Below, piece after piece: positions 49,719 through 60,388 of a DNA stretch of 64,000 bases. The notes under the pieces were generated by a model. It did not search any database, had not been told where the DNA came from, and worked only from the letters and a program-made list of their open reading frames with translations. Each line of letters starts with the position of its first letter. Position 1 is the stretch's first letter. The stretch lies in contig JALLAP010000058.1 of the NCBI GenBank assembly GCA_036939355.1, positions 1 to 64,000 of the forward strand, given 5' to 3'. Source of the stretch: Thalassiosira profunda. Taxonomy: Eukaryota > Bacillariophyta > Thalassiosirophyceae > Thalassiosirales > Thalassiosiraceae. Both the position numbers and the translations under genes were made by a program.

Positions 49719-50402
49719 ATGACGTCTACCATCAAAATGAATCCGCGGCAGCCCGCGGATTATTCCGCCGCAATGAACAACATGCCAGCAGCACTTCGTC
49801 CGATACATCCGCGTGGTGCCAAGAGAAGGGTGACATTTCAGTCATCCGTGACGGTGCAGCCCGTCGATTGCAAGTTGACGGACGATGAGAAGGCGAACGC
49901 CTACTACTCCAAGGCCGAGTTGGACCGATTCTCCCTCGAGGTCAAGGCGCGGGTATTGGCCCTCCGCACCCTCTCCAAGGCGCTGCCGTCCGCTTCCTTC
50001 GTGTGCGACGTCCACGCCGCCGCCCGCGATTGCCTCGTGGGCGCCGAGGCCCACCCCTCCCTCCGCGGCCTCGAGTTCCACCTCTGCCCCTCTCGCGTGA
50101 AGAACAAAGCCCTCGCCCAGAAGGCCTTCCTTAAGTATGAGAGAAGCATCAAGTCCGACCCGCACGCGTCGCGGGAGGAGACGCTCCGGGCGGTGGCCGA
50201 GGCCAGCCGCAAGCTGACCCTGTGGTCGCGGCAGGTGGCCCTCGAGACGGCACGGCACGATTCCCTCCGCGCGTACGACGTCGATTACAGGATCCCCGTC
50301 CGGAATCCCGTCACGATCGTGCCGTTTCCCGTCACCAAGCGGCGACGGGTGACCGCCGGCGATGAGGAGGAGGGCCGCCCTGCAAAGAGGAGGCGATTTT
50401 GA
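49719..50402 (+). CDS. Basic protein of unknown function, diatom-type
   Basis: 227 residues from MTSTIKMNPRQP. It starts with a Pro/Arg-rich segment, then RVTFQSSVTVQPVDCKLTDDEKANAYYSKAELDRF, a pattern (R-V-x-F, then x-Y-Y-S-K-x-E-L) that I have seen in many short diatom proteins of unknown role; only pieces are quoted. A helical middle follows with HAAARDCLVGAEAHPSLRGLE. The end is very basic (KRRRVTAGDEEEGRPAKRRRF) and looks like a bipartite nuclear signal. Nuclear placement is therefore likely, function unknown. The frame is open from 49545, but the first part is UTR-like. Confidence 0.65.
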   Translation: MTSTIKMNPRQPADYSAAMNNMPAALRPIHPRGAKRRVTFQSSVTVQPVDCKLTDDEKANAYYSKAELDRFSLEVKARVLALRTLSKALPSASFVCDVHAAARDCLVGAEAHPSLRGLEFHLCPSRVKNKALAQKAFLKYERSIKSDPHASREETLRAVAEASRKLTLWSRQVALETARHDSLRAYDVDYRIPVRNPVTIVPFPVTKRRRVTAGDEEEGRPAKRRRF

Positions 50403-50558
50403 GCACCTATCTATGGTGCATGCACAAAGACGATTTTGTCGAACACACTCTGTGTAAACTAACTCTCAATACAGCTATGTACATTCCGGAGTGCTTGATT
50501 GCCAAGTATGCGCATCATATCTCATTTGCAAGCCTCCACCCAACCTTCATCAAGCCAA

Positions 50559-52185
50559 TCATGCCAGCTGCTCCTCCATCTTCTTCTCCTCGGAGCCGTC
50601 GTCCAGCTCGGGCGCCTCGGACTCCTGCCCTCTGTTCCACCTCGGCCCGCGGAAGAACGCCTTTGCCCCGTCCTCGCCCACCGAGTGCCTCCTTCCGTGG
50701 TGCGACGCGCCAGAACGAGCCACCTCGTCGCACACGAGCTCCATGGGACGCGGTGCGTTTGGCGGCAGGTTCTTTTCTCCGCCCGAGGCGATGATCACCG
50801 CGGCGTTGAACTCTTTGTAGTTGTCCAACATGAGCAAGTGGCTCGCATCCTTTACTCCGTGCACGAATATCTTTGGCGGAGGGCTGCTGCTGCTGCCTGC
50901 GTCTCCGGCTCCACTAGATTGTTGCTTCTCCCATTCCAATTGTTTCTGGTGGCACAGCCGCTGCGTGTCCAGCCCGCCTTTGAAATCCATCTGCGAAAGA
51001 GACTGGATGGTGAACAAGCCTGCAGCATGACGTTGCACCAAACAACAATACAAGCAAACTCACCCAATCGTTCTGGCCATAAATGAAGTGCACCTCTTTT
51101 GTCTTGATCTCCGGAATGCGATCGACCAATGGAACCTTGGCAAAGGCCCCCGCCGTGAGTATCTCGCCAAGGCACATTTCTCCGCTGCCCGGGAGCATTG
51201 AGTTTTGATACAGGTACTCTGATAAGTGTTCTTGCTCCTCCGGGCACGAAATGGCGGGCAATCGATTCGTGATGTACCCATCAACCATTTGCTTGCTCTT
51301 CGAATGGGGCAACGAGCGCAGGAACGCTCCCGGCGTAACCCCCTTGTTGAAAAGATACCGCACCGTCTTGATCATGCCCCGAACGTAGAACGGAAGGTGA
51401 TCGATCTTACGCTCATCCTCGGCTTGCTTTTCCGGGACGCCCACAGGCGAAAGTAGAATCAGCCGTTCGACGTGTTCAGGGTATCGTTCCGCATAGGCCA
51501 CGCTCAAATATCCGCCCATGCTGTGCCCCGCCAGTGTCAGTTTTGGGAGGTCATGCTGCTTCCGCCAGCTTTCCAGAGATTCGACGAAGAAACTCTCCGC
51601 AGAGGACACCTTTTGCTTCGTCTTCAGAATTGCCTTGTCCTCTTTGCTGAGAGATTTATCAATCTCAATATCCCCGCCCTCGTCTCCGGCGATCAGCTCG
51701 AACTTGGGCCGCGAGCTCAGCCCCCACCCCAACAAGTCCAAAGCGTAGATGCTCCCGAAATAATGACTTAATCCCATCAAATTGCGGTAAAAGTACAGCG
51801 ATCCGTTGGCGTAGCCGTGCAAGAGGACAAGCGGGGCCGGCTGCTTGGCGGTGGATGCTGCAGAACCACCCTCCGCCAGCGAGCTCAGCCGTCGGTTGGT
51901 AACCTCGACCCCGTGCAGAGAATAACCATTCTCTGCGACAGCATCCGCGCTGCTGCCGTGCACCTGGCACGACGCGTCCTTGATCACCGAAGGAACATTT
52001 ATGGGAGTGTCGAAGAGCTCGAAATGATTGGATTCCTCTTGCCCGTGGGCGAACCGCGTCCTTGCGAAGTCGAATAGTCGCCCCTCCGCCTCTTTCAGGG
52101 AGGCGACGCGGTCGGCGACGTTAACGGAGGAGAAGAGCGAGGAGAAGAAAGGCATGCTGGTTCGGATGCGGTTGGTCAGCTGCAT
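50559..52185 (-). CDS. ABHD4/ABHD5-like alpha/beta hydrolase
   Basis: Two exons, 52185-51064 and 50990-50559, with a 73-nt GTGAGT...CAG intron, phase 0; 517 residues. The oxyanion-side HGYANG is at 123-128, then LDLLGWGLSSRP and the nucleophile elbow GHSMGG (220-225, Ser222). The RYPEHVERLILLSPVGVPE stretch is typical of the ABHD4/5 (CGI-58) group. Asp is likely in IYGQNDW, the last residues of exon 1. Exon 2 has HLLMLD (H425-x4-D430), the acyltransferase-type motif of the same group. These enzymes act as lysophospholipid hydrolases or acyltransferases or activate lipases on lipid droplets. The C-terminal 60 residues are acidic. A second possible start is MPFFSSLF (52155). Confidence 0.85.
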
Positions 52186-52713
52186 TCACTAGCGCGTGGA
52201 GGTATTTGCAATTCCAAGATGGAGATGTTGCTCGCTGCAGGACGGCGCGATTTTGTAGAAATGGGAGCGATGGGGCATCGGCAGCCAGCACCGCGCGCTA
52301 TCCGCTATGCTCCTCGGTGGTGCACGACCGCGTCGTCTTTCGTCGTCGTTCTTCGCTCGCGCGCTAGCTCTTCGCTCTTGCTCTTGTTAGCCCGGATCAC
52401 GTGAAATCACGTCGTGAAGTCACGGACATTGCAAAGAAATCCGGCGACCCTCGGGGACAAGATGAACCTCCCGCCGGGGCTTCTCTCCGCAGCCCCATGG
52501 TACTGCCCGTGCGCCTCTCTATCGTCCCTGACATCTCGTTGGGCGTGCAGAGTGCGGCGCCGGTGGAGAGAAAGTTGCCGATAGGGGTTGCAATAGGCGC
52601 ACTTTGTGTGTGTGTTGTCGCCTTCACACGACCCTGTGATGTGCTTCGGAGGTATCCTGCCATGAACGACGCCCGATGATCCCGCGCCCCTAGCAACTAG
52701 CAGCCCCACGGCG
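52186..52713. promoter_or_regulatory. Intergenic, divergent promoters, possible upstream exon
   Basis: About 530 bases. TCACGTGA lies at about 52397-52404 with a second half-site ATCACGTCGTGAAGTCACG next to it. An open plus-strand frame at 52401-52679 contains a hydrophobic run (GVAIGALCVCVVAF) and could be a signal-peptide exon of the next gene, which otherwise lacks one. No splice join could be proved. Confidence 0.4.
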
Positions 52714-55700
52714 ATGCCCCACCCGCGGCGCTACCTCCGCTCTGCGGCCGAGCCCCGCGCGCTGCAGGCGGCGGCCGCCCCGAACGATGCGTCGCTGCCG
52801 CCAAGCGAGATGGTAATAATGAACAACGGCGTCTTCCCCGCCATCTTCTCCGGGAGCGGCGTCGTCGGCGGCCGGGCCTTCCGCGACACCGACAACGACG
52901 GGTTGGTCGACTCTGACTCGGCCGGCGTGGCCGACGTGAACGTGTGGCTCTTCTCGTGCGCGGCTGATGCCCCCATCCAATCATTGGCTTATGCGCGCAC
53001 GGCGTCCGACGGCGCTTATCGCTTTGAGGACCTGATTGGAGGGCAATACTACCTGATTGCGCAGCCGCCGGAGGGATACGAATTCAGTGACGTCGACGGT
53101 GAGGGAGGTGACAGTGTCGTGGACAGCATCGTCGATCCGGCCACGGGGAGGACAGAATGCTTCGAGCTGGGGGAGGGCGAGCAGACGACGGACCAGAGCT
53201 TCGGAGTGTACTTGGCCGAAGGGTTGCCGAGCGGGCAGCCGTCGGTAACAGCCCGGCCGACGCGGAGGCCTGCGCTGCGACCTGATCCTTTGACTCCACG
53301 GCCGACGCCGCTACCGACGCCACTACCCACGCCGCCATCTCCGGTGTTCGTGCCCACGCAGAGACCGTCTTCGCCACTCTTCATACCATCCGTACCATCC
53401 ATACCAGCGCCATCGCAGCCGGCGCCATCCCAGAAACCATCCACTGCGTTTATCTCACCCACACTGCCTGCAATAACCACAACAACCGCTCCTGTGACGA
53501 GCGCTCCGACCGCAACCTTCCTGCCGTCCAGTGGACTTGGACAGGTTGACGGAGCCATTGGCGGAAGCAACGGCAACGACGGTGGCGACGACGGCAGCGG
53601 AGGAACTAACAACAACGCCGCAGTCGCCGCGGCGTTCGTTTTCGGCGCCCTCTTCTTCGTGGCGCTCGGTCTAGCAACGGGATGGGCAGTGGTGCGGCGC
53701 CGGAGAAAGAGGGAGGCGCGCGAGCGGGAGGGCGGTCCCGAGGACATGTCGGCAGTAAACGCCATGAATCGCGGTGCTATGAATGCCAGCGGCGTGGATG
53801 CCAGCATCAATGCCCATCGTGACGCACGTCCGCTGTTGGCGGTGGAGGAGGCGAGGGAGGCAATCCAGTCGTCCACAATTCTCGCCCGGTACAGCGACGA
53901 GGATTCTTCGTCGCTTGAACTTCAGTCGAGAGGTGGTGCGATGCGCGGTGCTGATGGGAGAAGGCTCCTGACCGTCACATATCACATCACAGAGGCCGAG
54001 CTGGAGAACGTCCGCAGCCTCGAAAATGAAGCGGAGTCCCTCACGGCGGCCCTCCAAGCGTACCCCAAAACCTCGGAGGCGTGGCTCCTCCTGCATTCGT
54101 ATTTGGTGCGGGCCCGTGAGGAGCTGGACGCCGCGCGGCAGGGCATCGCCCGCGATCATTCTCCGGAATGGGATCCCGCCGAGGGGGCGGCGCGGGCGTT
54201 GTCCCGGGAACGTGCGGAAATCGGCGAAGCCGCCTCCAGCGACGACGAGCCAGCGGGCCCTTTGGTCGAGCCGCCTCTGGTCGAGCGTCGGATCGGGGCT
54301 GCCCAAAACGAGCGTATTATCGGCGACAATGGAGAGTATTCCATACTGCATATCGAAGCCCCGTCTTCCAACCTTGGCTTGGTGATCCACAGGGAACCCA
54401 ACGGAGGCTTGGTGTTCGTTCGCAACTTCCACCCGCTCAGTCCTCTCATTGGGAAACTGCAAGCGAATGACGAAATCGTTGCCATCGACAACGCCGATGT
54501 GCAGCATTTGGGCCCTGCCGAGCTGAGCCGGGTGATGAGCCAACGCGGAAGGGATTCTCAGATGACAATAACAGTCCTACGGCGAACGAACGTGCCACCG
54601 GAGCGCGAGCTCGATCATTCGATCCTTTTGGTGCCACCAGACACTGCTGGCTCGCATGGGCAGCAGCAAAGTCCGGATAACTCCACCTCGTCCAACGCTT
54701 CCCAGGATAGTCAGTCGGAATCCAGCAATGCGCAGTATCAAAGCCTGGCAAGCGATGAAACGACCCCCCAGCGAAGTAACGCGTCTGAACTGGGGGACAA
54801 GCATGTCAGTTTTCAGAGCTTGGGCAGGGGCACTGCTGTGGAGCCAGGCACAAGCGAACTCGACAACGCAGAAGGCGCGCCTCTCCACGAGAATGCAGAC
54901 GACCACAACGAATTTGAAGACCCGCCTTCCGAAGAGATTCTATTCAATGTGCAACACTACATCCAATCATTAATTGATGCTGATGCTGGTGGAGGTGACG
55001 TCGAAAGTCCTGCAGAGGAGGCTGGACAGGCAGATCCTGAGTCATCATCAGCCCCCGATCGTATCAATCCGCTAGATACCGCCTTCGCAATCCCGGCGGA
55101 AGAGGCAGGTGCCTTAAATTCGGACGAAGCGGTCGACGAAGAGGTGCGAACTTGGTACGCCGAGTATTGCCAGAGGCAAATGAACGGGATTCCTGGCCGA
55201 ATCTTGTTAAAAGAGAAAGCCGTCGTTGCTGCTGAAGAGGGAGGCGAAACAGACATGCAACCGGCAAGTGAAAGTACTCCTCCCCAGAATGTGCTCGACG
55301 AAGAGCAGGTGGCTGGGACGGAAGAGAAATCTGACGAGCCAGCGAAGAAGGAATTATCATCGTCGGCCGCTTCAGACGATATCACTACCTACGAGCCTAG
55401 CCTGGACAGTGATTCTATGAGCCTCTCTTCGACGAAAGAGTCCAGACTGGCGAAGGAAGAAACCCTCGGAACTGCTTCCTTGTCAGAAGTCACCGAAATG
55501 TTGGCTGAGCGCTACGCTTTGGATGTCCAGCCTGCTACACCAGCGCTCGATGGAGATGATTCGGTGGCGACTGAGGGGTCCAGAGCAGATTCGCCGCCAC
55601 ACGATGATAGTGCTGCTGCGATGGGAGTTGATGGGCCACCTGCGGTTGAGCCTGATCCAAAGCAGTATTCTTCCACACGGAATCCTTTCGGGGAACTTCT

Positions 55701-56904
55701 GGCCCTACGACATCAAGCGCAGGAAGCTGACATGGACGGAACCAGCACTGACGATGGATTGGCGCCTGTCACTGGAAAACCAGACGTCAACGCATCACTG
55801 CCCGAAACAGAACCTTTTGGAGAGGATGACGAGGCCAAGCCCTACGCTTCAGATTGCGATACGCTGGATACTTCGATTCGGAGTAAGGATCTGCCAACAA
55901 TTGAAGAGGAGCCAACTACGCTTGTGAAGATCGAGGAGATTATCCAGTTAGCAAAGTCCGATCGATCGGCAACGTCCTTCGCGGACGAGCTTGCCAAGCG
56001 TTGTAGCGAGGCTAGCTCATTGGAGTCACGCAGCAACTCCTTCGCCGACGATGAAAGTGCTAGCAAGGCATCTACTTCGACGCCAAAAGAAGACGAGCAG
56101 ACGAAACGATCAGCTGCTGCAACGACCCCAAGCCCCACCCGACCGCGCGATAAATTTGCTACCATGGCGCCCGGCTCGACAATGCATTCGAACTACTCCG
56201 CCGCCACAACTCCAAATAGATTTGCTGGCAATGACTTTGCATCGATGCTGGCCAAAAGAGCGAGCGAGGTGGTTACCACTCCATCGACAGCTGACCACTC
56301 TCTTACGACGGAATCTCGCAGCCAGTCAGATTCGTCATTCGGTTCGACGGATGGCAGTGTGGCAGCGGACTCAGCAACGTCGCCTAAGATTGTCATTCGA
56401 GGGGAAGCGGCTGCCAGGCAAGAGGAACAATCGATGCTGCAAGCAGCGGATGCTGCTCCGGAAGGTCGTCTAGATTCTGAAGGGACATTGGTAGATTGGA
56501 CAGAAAGCAATCGCCCGGAAGTCAAGGAATCTCTGTCGTCTGCCGAGGGTGAGGGAGCAGATGGAGTCTTACCGTTTGGCGACTACGTTAAGCCAGAGCT
56601 TTCAGAGGGGGTTGGTGCTTTCATCGGCTGGGTGAAATCGTCAAATCAGTCCGAGGTGAAGGAGGAGATGATGGGGGAGGTAGAAGAGGCTCATCGGACG
56701 ACAGGGACCAAAGATGCGCCGGTCGAAGCCCAACTGCCAGGGCCACCCAAGATAGTTCGCTCGAAAAAGAGTGAAGCCACAACTTCTCCGGAGGAGAAAA
56801 AGAAGGCCCCAAAGAGGAGAATCACTCCCGTGCCATCCCCAGCAAGGAGGGGGTCTAACGACAGCTTCTCTAGCGATTCAACTGGATCCTCTGGATACTG
56901 GTGA
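52714..56904 (+). CDS. Transmembrane protein with SdrD-B-like and PDZ domains
   Basis: 1396 residues, intronless as read. Residues about 48-170 form an SdrD-B/Cna-B-like domain: VVGGRAFRDTDNDGLVDS with a Ca-binding-type D-x-D-x-D-G loop, ASDGAYRFEDLIGGQYYL and GYEFSD. A Pro/Thr stalk runs 175-280 with PTPLPTPLPTP repeats. A membrane span (about 302-327) is followed by RRRRKR, giving N-outside topology. A PDZ domain lies at about 542-622 (NLGLVIHREPNGGLVFVRNFHP, LQANDEIVAIDN; pieces quoted). The remaining 770 residues are Ser/Glu/Asp-rich and disordered, ending KRRITPVPSPARR. It looks like a cell-surface adhesion protein with a cytosolic scaffold. No signal peptide is seen at this start. Confidence 0.75.
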   Translation: MPHPRRYLRSAAEPRALQAAAAPNDASLPPSEMVIMNNGVFPAIFSGSGVVGGRAFRDTDNDGLVDSDSAGVADVNVWLFSCAADAPIQSLAYARTASDGAYRFEDLIGGQYYLIAQPPEGYEFSDVDGEGGDSVVDSIVDPATGRTECFELGEGEQTTDQSFGVYLAEGLPSGQPSVTARPTRRPALRPDPLTPRPTPLPTPLPTPPSPVFVPTQRPSSPLFIPSVPSIPAPSQPAPSQKPSTAFISPTLPAITTTTAPVTSAPTATFLPSSGLGQVDGAIGGSNGNDGGDDGSGGTNNNAAVAAAFVFGALFFVALGLATGWAVVRRRRKREAREREGGPEDMSAVNAMNRGAMNASGVDASINAHRDARPLLAVEEAREAIQSSTILARYSDEDSSSLELQSRGGAMRGADGRRLLTVTYHITEAELENVRSLENEAESLTAALQAYPKTSEAWLLLHSYLVRAREELDAARQGIARDHSPEWDPAEGAARALSRERAEIGEAASSDDEPAGPLVEPPLVERRIGAAQNERIIGDNGEYSILHIEAPSSNLGLVIHREPNGGLVFVRNFHPLSPLIGKLQANDEIVAIDNADVQHLGPAELSRVMSQRGRDSQMTITVLRRTNVPPERELDHSILLVPPDTAGSHGQQQSPDNSTSSNASQDSQSESSNAQYQSLASDETTPQRSNASELGDKHVSFQSLGRGTAVEPGTSELDNAEGAPLHENADDHNEFEDPPSEEILFNVQHYIQSLIDADAGGGDVESPAEEAGQADPESSSAPDRINPLDTAFAIPAEEAGALNSDEAVDEEVRTWYAEYCQRQMNGIPGRILLKEKAVVAAEEGGETDMQPASESTPPQNVLDEEQVAGTEEKSDEPAKKELSSSAASDDITTYEPSLDSDSMSLSSTKESRLAKEETLGTASLSEVTEMLAERYALDVQPATPALDGDDSVATEGSRADSPPHDDSAAAMGVDGPPAVEPDPKQYSSTRNPFGELLALRHQAQEADMDGTSTDDGLAPVTGKPDVNASLPETEPFGEDDEAKPYASDCDTLDTSIRSKDLPTIEEEPTTLVKIEEIIQLAKSDRSATSFADELAKRCSEASSLESRSNSFADDESASKASTSTPKEDEQTKRSAAATTPSPTRPRDKFATMAPGSTMHSNYSAATTPNRFAGNDFASMLAKRASEVVTTPSTADHSLTTESRSQSDSSFGSTDGSVAADSATSPKIVIRGEAAARQEEQSMLQAADAAPEGRLDSEGTLVDWTESNRPEVKESLSSAEGEGADGVLPFGDYVKPELSEGVGAFIGWVKSSNQSEVKEEMMGEVEEAHRTTGTKDAPVEAQLPGPPKIVRSKKSEATTSPEEKKKAPKRRITPVPSPARRGSNDSFSSDSTGSSGYW

Positions 56905-57128
56905 ACATATCACATTGCATTGACTGCGGCAGACGTTTCATTAGACAAAACCTTTTATTAATACAGAATGCATACTTGGTGCGTGCACATCGCCACTTAG
57001 AAATCTCTCAACATTCTCGGTGCTGGCCCAAGTTCAAGGCAACGGAACCCTGGCACCAACCTACCACACTTATTCTCTTCACTCCATGTAGGCACCTAGC
57101 ACAATTCTCTGCACCCAACCACAAACTC
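56905..57128. other. Convergent 3' flanks
   Basis: About 220 bases between two convergent genes, including an AT-rich TTTTATTAATAC near 56951 that may serve 3' end formation. Nothing else was seen. Confidence 0.3.
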
Positions 57129-58324
57129 TCATGAAATCTGCGGAAGGTCCGGGTTCTCGTACTCTCCCGTTCTTCCGGAAACATTGGGATCGTCCTCGTC
57201 GTCGTCCTCATCGTCGCTGTCCTCCTTGACCTCCACAATCTTTCCATCCGGCCCGATGACCGTCTCCTTCACGCTACCATCTACGGTCAATTTCATCAGG
57301 TAGCTGAACAGGACGATGTTCAGCAGGAGGAGCAGGGCCCACGTGATCTTCTTCAGTCCCAGCAGGGCGAACATCGTGATGACCAAGATGAGCAACGCGA
57401 AGATGCCGAGGATGTGGGATTGTTGCAGTCCGGCCGCCGAGATGGCCGCCTGCTCCAGCAGCGCGTCCTTGTTGGACATCTTTGAGCGCTTTTTGATGAT
57501 CCCCAGGAGCATCCCAAAGCCTGCCGCGGGTCGGGGGGGAGAAAGAGGTGAGGGGAACGTGTGCCCCAACCGTGCACATGTCGTATGCTCGCAATTCCCC
57601 CCAAAAAATACTCACCAAAGAGGCTGAGGATGGTCAGGAGCACCTTGTCCGCCCGATTCCACCCCTCCCTCGCCGCGGCCTCCTTCCCCATCATCTGGCA
57701 CTTCCCGTTGCACTCCCCCTTGTACTGCCACATGCTGCTGCAGAGGGGGGCGTTCGTCTGCTTGTTCTCGTAATACTGATCGTCGACGGCGTCGTCGTTC
57801 CTGTCCATCCACACGACGCAGGGGGTGCACTTCTCGAATTCGATCGAATAGTCCAGCTCGATGTTCGCGTCGTCGTACCCGTCGACGACGCTGGCCTGCG
57901 TGCACTGGTCGTCGGTGTACAGGTTCACGGCCAGCTGGGTGGGGTCGTCGTCGCTGCACCCCAGCGAGAGGTAGTAGTCGTAATTGGATTTCGTGCAGCC
58001 AAGGTAGTTCGACAAATCGGGGTATTCGAAGTCCTCCCCGGCGTCGGCGGCGTTATCGGCCGCCTGTTCCAGGTAGGCGTAGACGAATTGCTGCACCGAG
58101 GCCACGTAGGTCCCGACGGGGGTGTCGGTGCAGTGGTTGGAGGATTGTTCGTACATGGAGTACATGATTTGGTCGACCCCGTTGTACGTGATGCACCGCT
58201 TTGGGTAAATGGCGTAATCCGTCCAGTATTCTATGGCGTCGTCTCCACGGACCGTGCTGACTGCCACCATCAGGACAGCCAGGAGTGAGAGGACGACATC
58301 GCCCATTCTTCGCGATCTCGCCAT
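57129..58324 (-). CDS. Signal-peptide membrane protein of unknown function
   Basis: Two exons, 58324-57616 and 57520-57129, with a 95-nt GTGAGT...CAG intron; 366 residues. A signal peptide covers 1-28 (LSLLAVLMVAVSTVRG). The lumenal or outer part is rich in Asp, Tyr and Cys (about 11 Cys), with CTPCVVWMDR and CNGKCQMMG. The exon join falls in LFGFGMLLGII. Two membrane spans follow (ILGIFALLILVITMFALLG; WALLLLLNIVLFSYLM), then an acidic tail (EDSDDEDDDEDDPN). I know similar hypothetical proteins from diatoms only. Likely in the endomembrane system or plasma membrane; function unknown. A second ATG at 58306 would also keep the signal peptide. Confidence 0.75.
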
Positions 58325-58813
58325 GATAAAATGGTTGTTGCGTGTAATTTCAGAGAGGTCTGTGAATTGTTATGTGGTCGTCAATATCCCCGGATGTCAG
58401 GGAGAGAGAGGAACAATTAGACGAAGAAGGATTGAACAGGGTGCATGCACGTGCCACCACGCGTCGTCTGCAACTGTGCAACATTTTTTGCAACAACTTC
58501 CACCTTTCGCATCAGACGACTCACATGCGAGCGGCAAGGACACCGGAGCGGTGCTCCCCACGATATCAACGGCGGCGGGGCGGGCCAGGGCCAGGGGGTC
58601 GAGGTCAGGCAGGGTCAGGCTGGGGGGGTTCAGTCGCCGCTGGTGTGCCGATTTTTTGCAACGGTCGGCTCCAAACTACGATAGCTAGACGGAGTGACGC
58701 CGTGCGGACACGTTTGGTTGTTGAACGACACAAAAAGCAAGAGCCTTCGGCCTTCGGCCTGGCTGCTCCGCTCCTCCCCGCCCGCCGATCCCGCGCCCCC
58801 TTCCTCCATCCAA
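58325..58813. promoter_or_regulatory. Divergent promoter region
   Basis: About 490 bases. It holds GGGCCAGGGCCAGGGGGTCGAGGTCAGGCAGGG-type short repeats near 58577-58620 and GCCTTCGGCCTTCGGCCT near 58743. No confident element. Confidence 0.3.
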
Positions 58814-60388
58814 ATGAGCTACTACCCTTACGCGGATGCCGCCGAGTGGGCCGAGGGCAACCTCGACACCCTCCTGGCCTGCCTGGACGGCGAAAACCGC
58901 GCCCAATTCTTGCGGTTGCGCGACGAGCACTACAACGGGCCAAACGCCAACGGTCAAAATCAAGCGGCGAGCACACCGAAGAGCGAGGCAGTGCCCCACC
59001 ACAACGGACCAAACGCCAACGGTCAATTGCAATGGTGGGCCGATCACCAAAAAGGCTGCAAACCCGAGCCTACCTCGAGCAAGTATTCTGATCGCTGTCT
59101 CTTTTATCTTATTGGCGAATCCGAGCGGCCGAGGTCCGCCCCGCCGATTGCAGGGAATGTGCGAGGTGATGCGTGGAGGCGCAGGGCGATGCATGGGTGG
59201 CGACCTATGGGGCCAGGAAGTAAGGGGAGGATATTCTATTGTTACAATCGTCCTCCTCCCACAGGGAGCAGCGTCGAGGACATCGCGGCGGCGCTGCGAC
59301 GGGCTGGGATCTCGAAACACTGGGAGGATACCAAGGGAAACACAGTAGATCTGAGCAAACCCACGGAAGTGATTCAGTATGTGGAAGACAATATCGACAG
59401 CTTTAGTGAAGAGCTGCGTGCCGAGTTCCTACGGGCGCGTGACCAGCATTATCGAGACCCGAAGAATGAGGATGAGCGCCGGATGAAGTTGCTGCAGGAG
59501 TTTTACGAAGTGGTGGACAAACCTCGCGTCCACACGTGCGAAGAAGACATTGCAATGCGGAAAGGGCTGTTTAGAGAGAAGTTCAGCTGGGACATCGTGT
59601 GGAGTGATTGCGAGAAAAAGTATGGTATGAATCCGAGTGACACGTCCTCCTCCGTGAATCTGCAAATGGAGAGCCAGCGAGATGCCACCATTGCATACGA
59701 ACTGCTCATCCGGCGCATTATGGCGACGATGGCCCGTTCTGCGCAAACTGATCCAATTCACCCGGCGCATTCCCGAGCATTGAAAGCGATAGAACGTCTG
59801 CCAGAGGGCATTTTGTCAGACCGAAATGAGCAGGAGACGACACCAGCAACAAGCGCCATTTGGCAGAGCAGCGAGCGAGAGCCTTCAAACGCTAAGAAAA
59901 GCACCAAGTCAAAGTCCCAAAGGAAGAATGCTCGGCGTAGGCAGAAGCAGAAGCAGGAGCAGGGCGATGCAACGGCCGCACTGAGAAATATCTCGGACAT
60001 CTCGAATCAAACCAGTGCCGACACGGGCAAAACCGAGAAGGCATCCGACTCGAATGTTACCAAAGGCAAGGGAGCCAGTAGCCCAGCGCAGCCCAAGCTC
60101 ACCCTCTCTATGCTGGCTTCTGAAACTCCTGAGGTCCAGAAGAATATGATAGGTGAGCGGCTCTACCACCTCATCCATAAGACTCATCCAGAGATCGCTA
60201 GGAAGATCATGGACAGGCTGTTGGAGCTGGACAACTCCTCGCTCCTTGACTTGTTGGAAAGTCCAAAGGCACTTGAGGCCAAAATCAGCGAGGTGGATAG
60301 GTACTCGAGCGGCTATTGGAGGCACTTTGTAAGGTCGTTGAAGCCTGTTGAGAAGAGGAGGAGCTATGTATCTGTTGTAGTACCATGA
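58814..60388 (+). CDS. MLLE (PABC)-domain protein without RRMs
   Basis: 524 residues from MSYYPYADA. The C-terminal 428-496 is a clear MLLE domain, the peptide-binding end domain of poly(A)-binding protein: LTLSMLASETPEVQKNMIGE, RLYHLIHKTHPEIARKI, LLELDNSSLLDLLESP. The KITGMLLE-type core is KIMDRLLEL. No RNA-recognition motif is seen. Two copies of an unfamiliar motif lie upstream: EGNLDTLLACLDGENRAQFL-R-RDEHY near 17-42 and EDNIDSFSEELRAEFL-RARDQHY near 195-217. A basic linker (SKSQRKNARRRQKQKQ) precedes MLLE. The protein may bind PAM2-motif partners in mRNA decay or translation. Residues about 50-150 are low-complexity and could hide an unspliced intron. Confidence 0.75.
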   Translation: MSYYPYADAAEWAEGNLDTLLACLDGENRAQFLRLRDEHYNGPNANGQNQAASTPKSEAVPHHNGPNANGQLQWWADHQKGCKPEPTSSKYSDRCLFYLIGESERPRSAPPIAGNVRGDAWRRRAMHGWRPMGPGSKGRIFYCYNRPPPTGSSVEDIAAALRRAGISKHWEDTKGNTVDLSKPTEVIQYVEDNIDSFSEELRAEFLRARDQHYRDPKNEDERRMKLLQEFYEVVDKPRVHTCEEDIAMRKGLFREKFSWDIVWSDCEKKYGMNPSDTSSSVNLQMESQRDATIAYELLIRRIMATMARSAQTDPIHPAHSRALKAIERLPEGILSDRNEQETTPATSAIWQSSEREPSNAKKSTKSKSQRKNARRRQKQKQEQGDATAALRNISDISNQTSADTGKTEKASDSNVTKGKGASSPAQPKLTLSMLASETPEVQKNMIGERLYHLIHKTHPEIARKIMDRLLELDNSSLLDLLESPKALEAKISEVDRYSSGYWRHFVRSLKPVEKRRSYVSVVVP

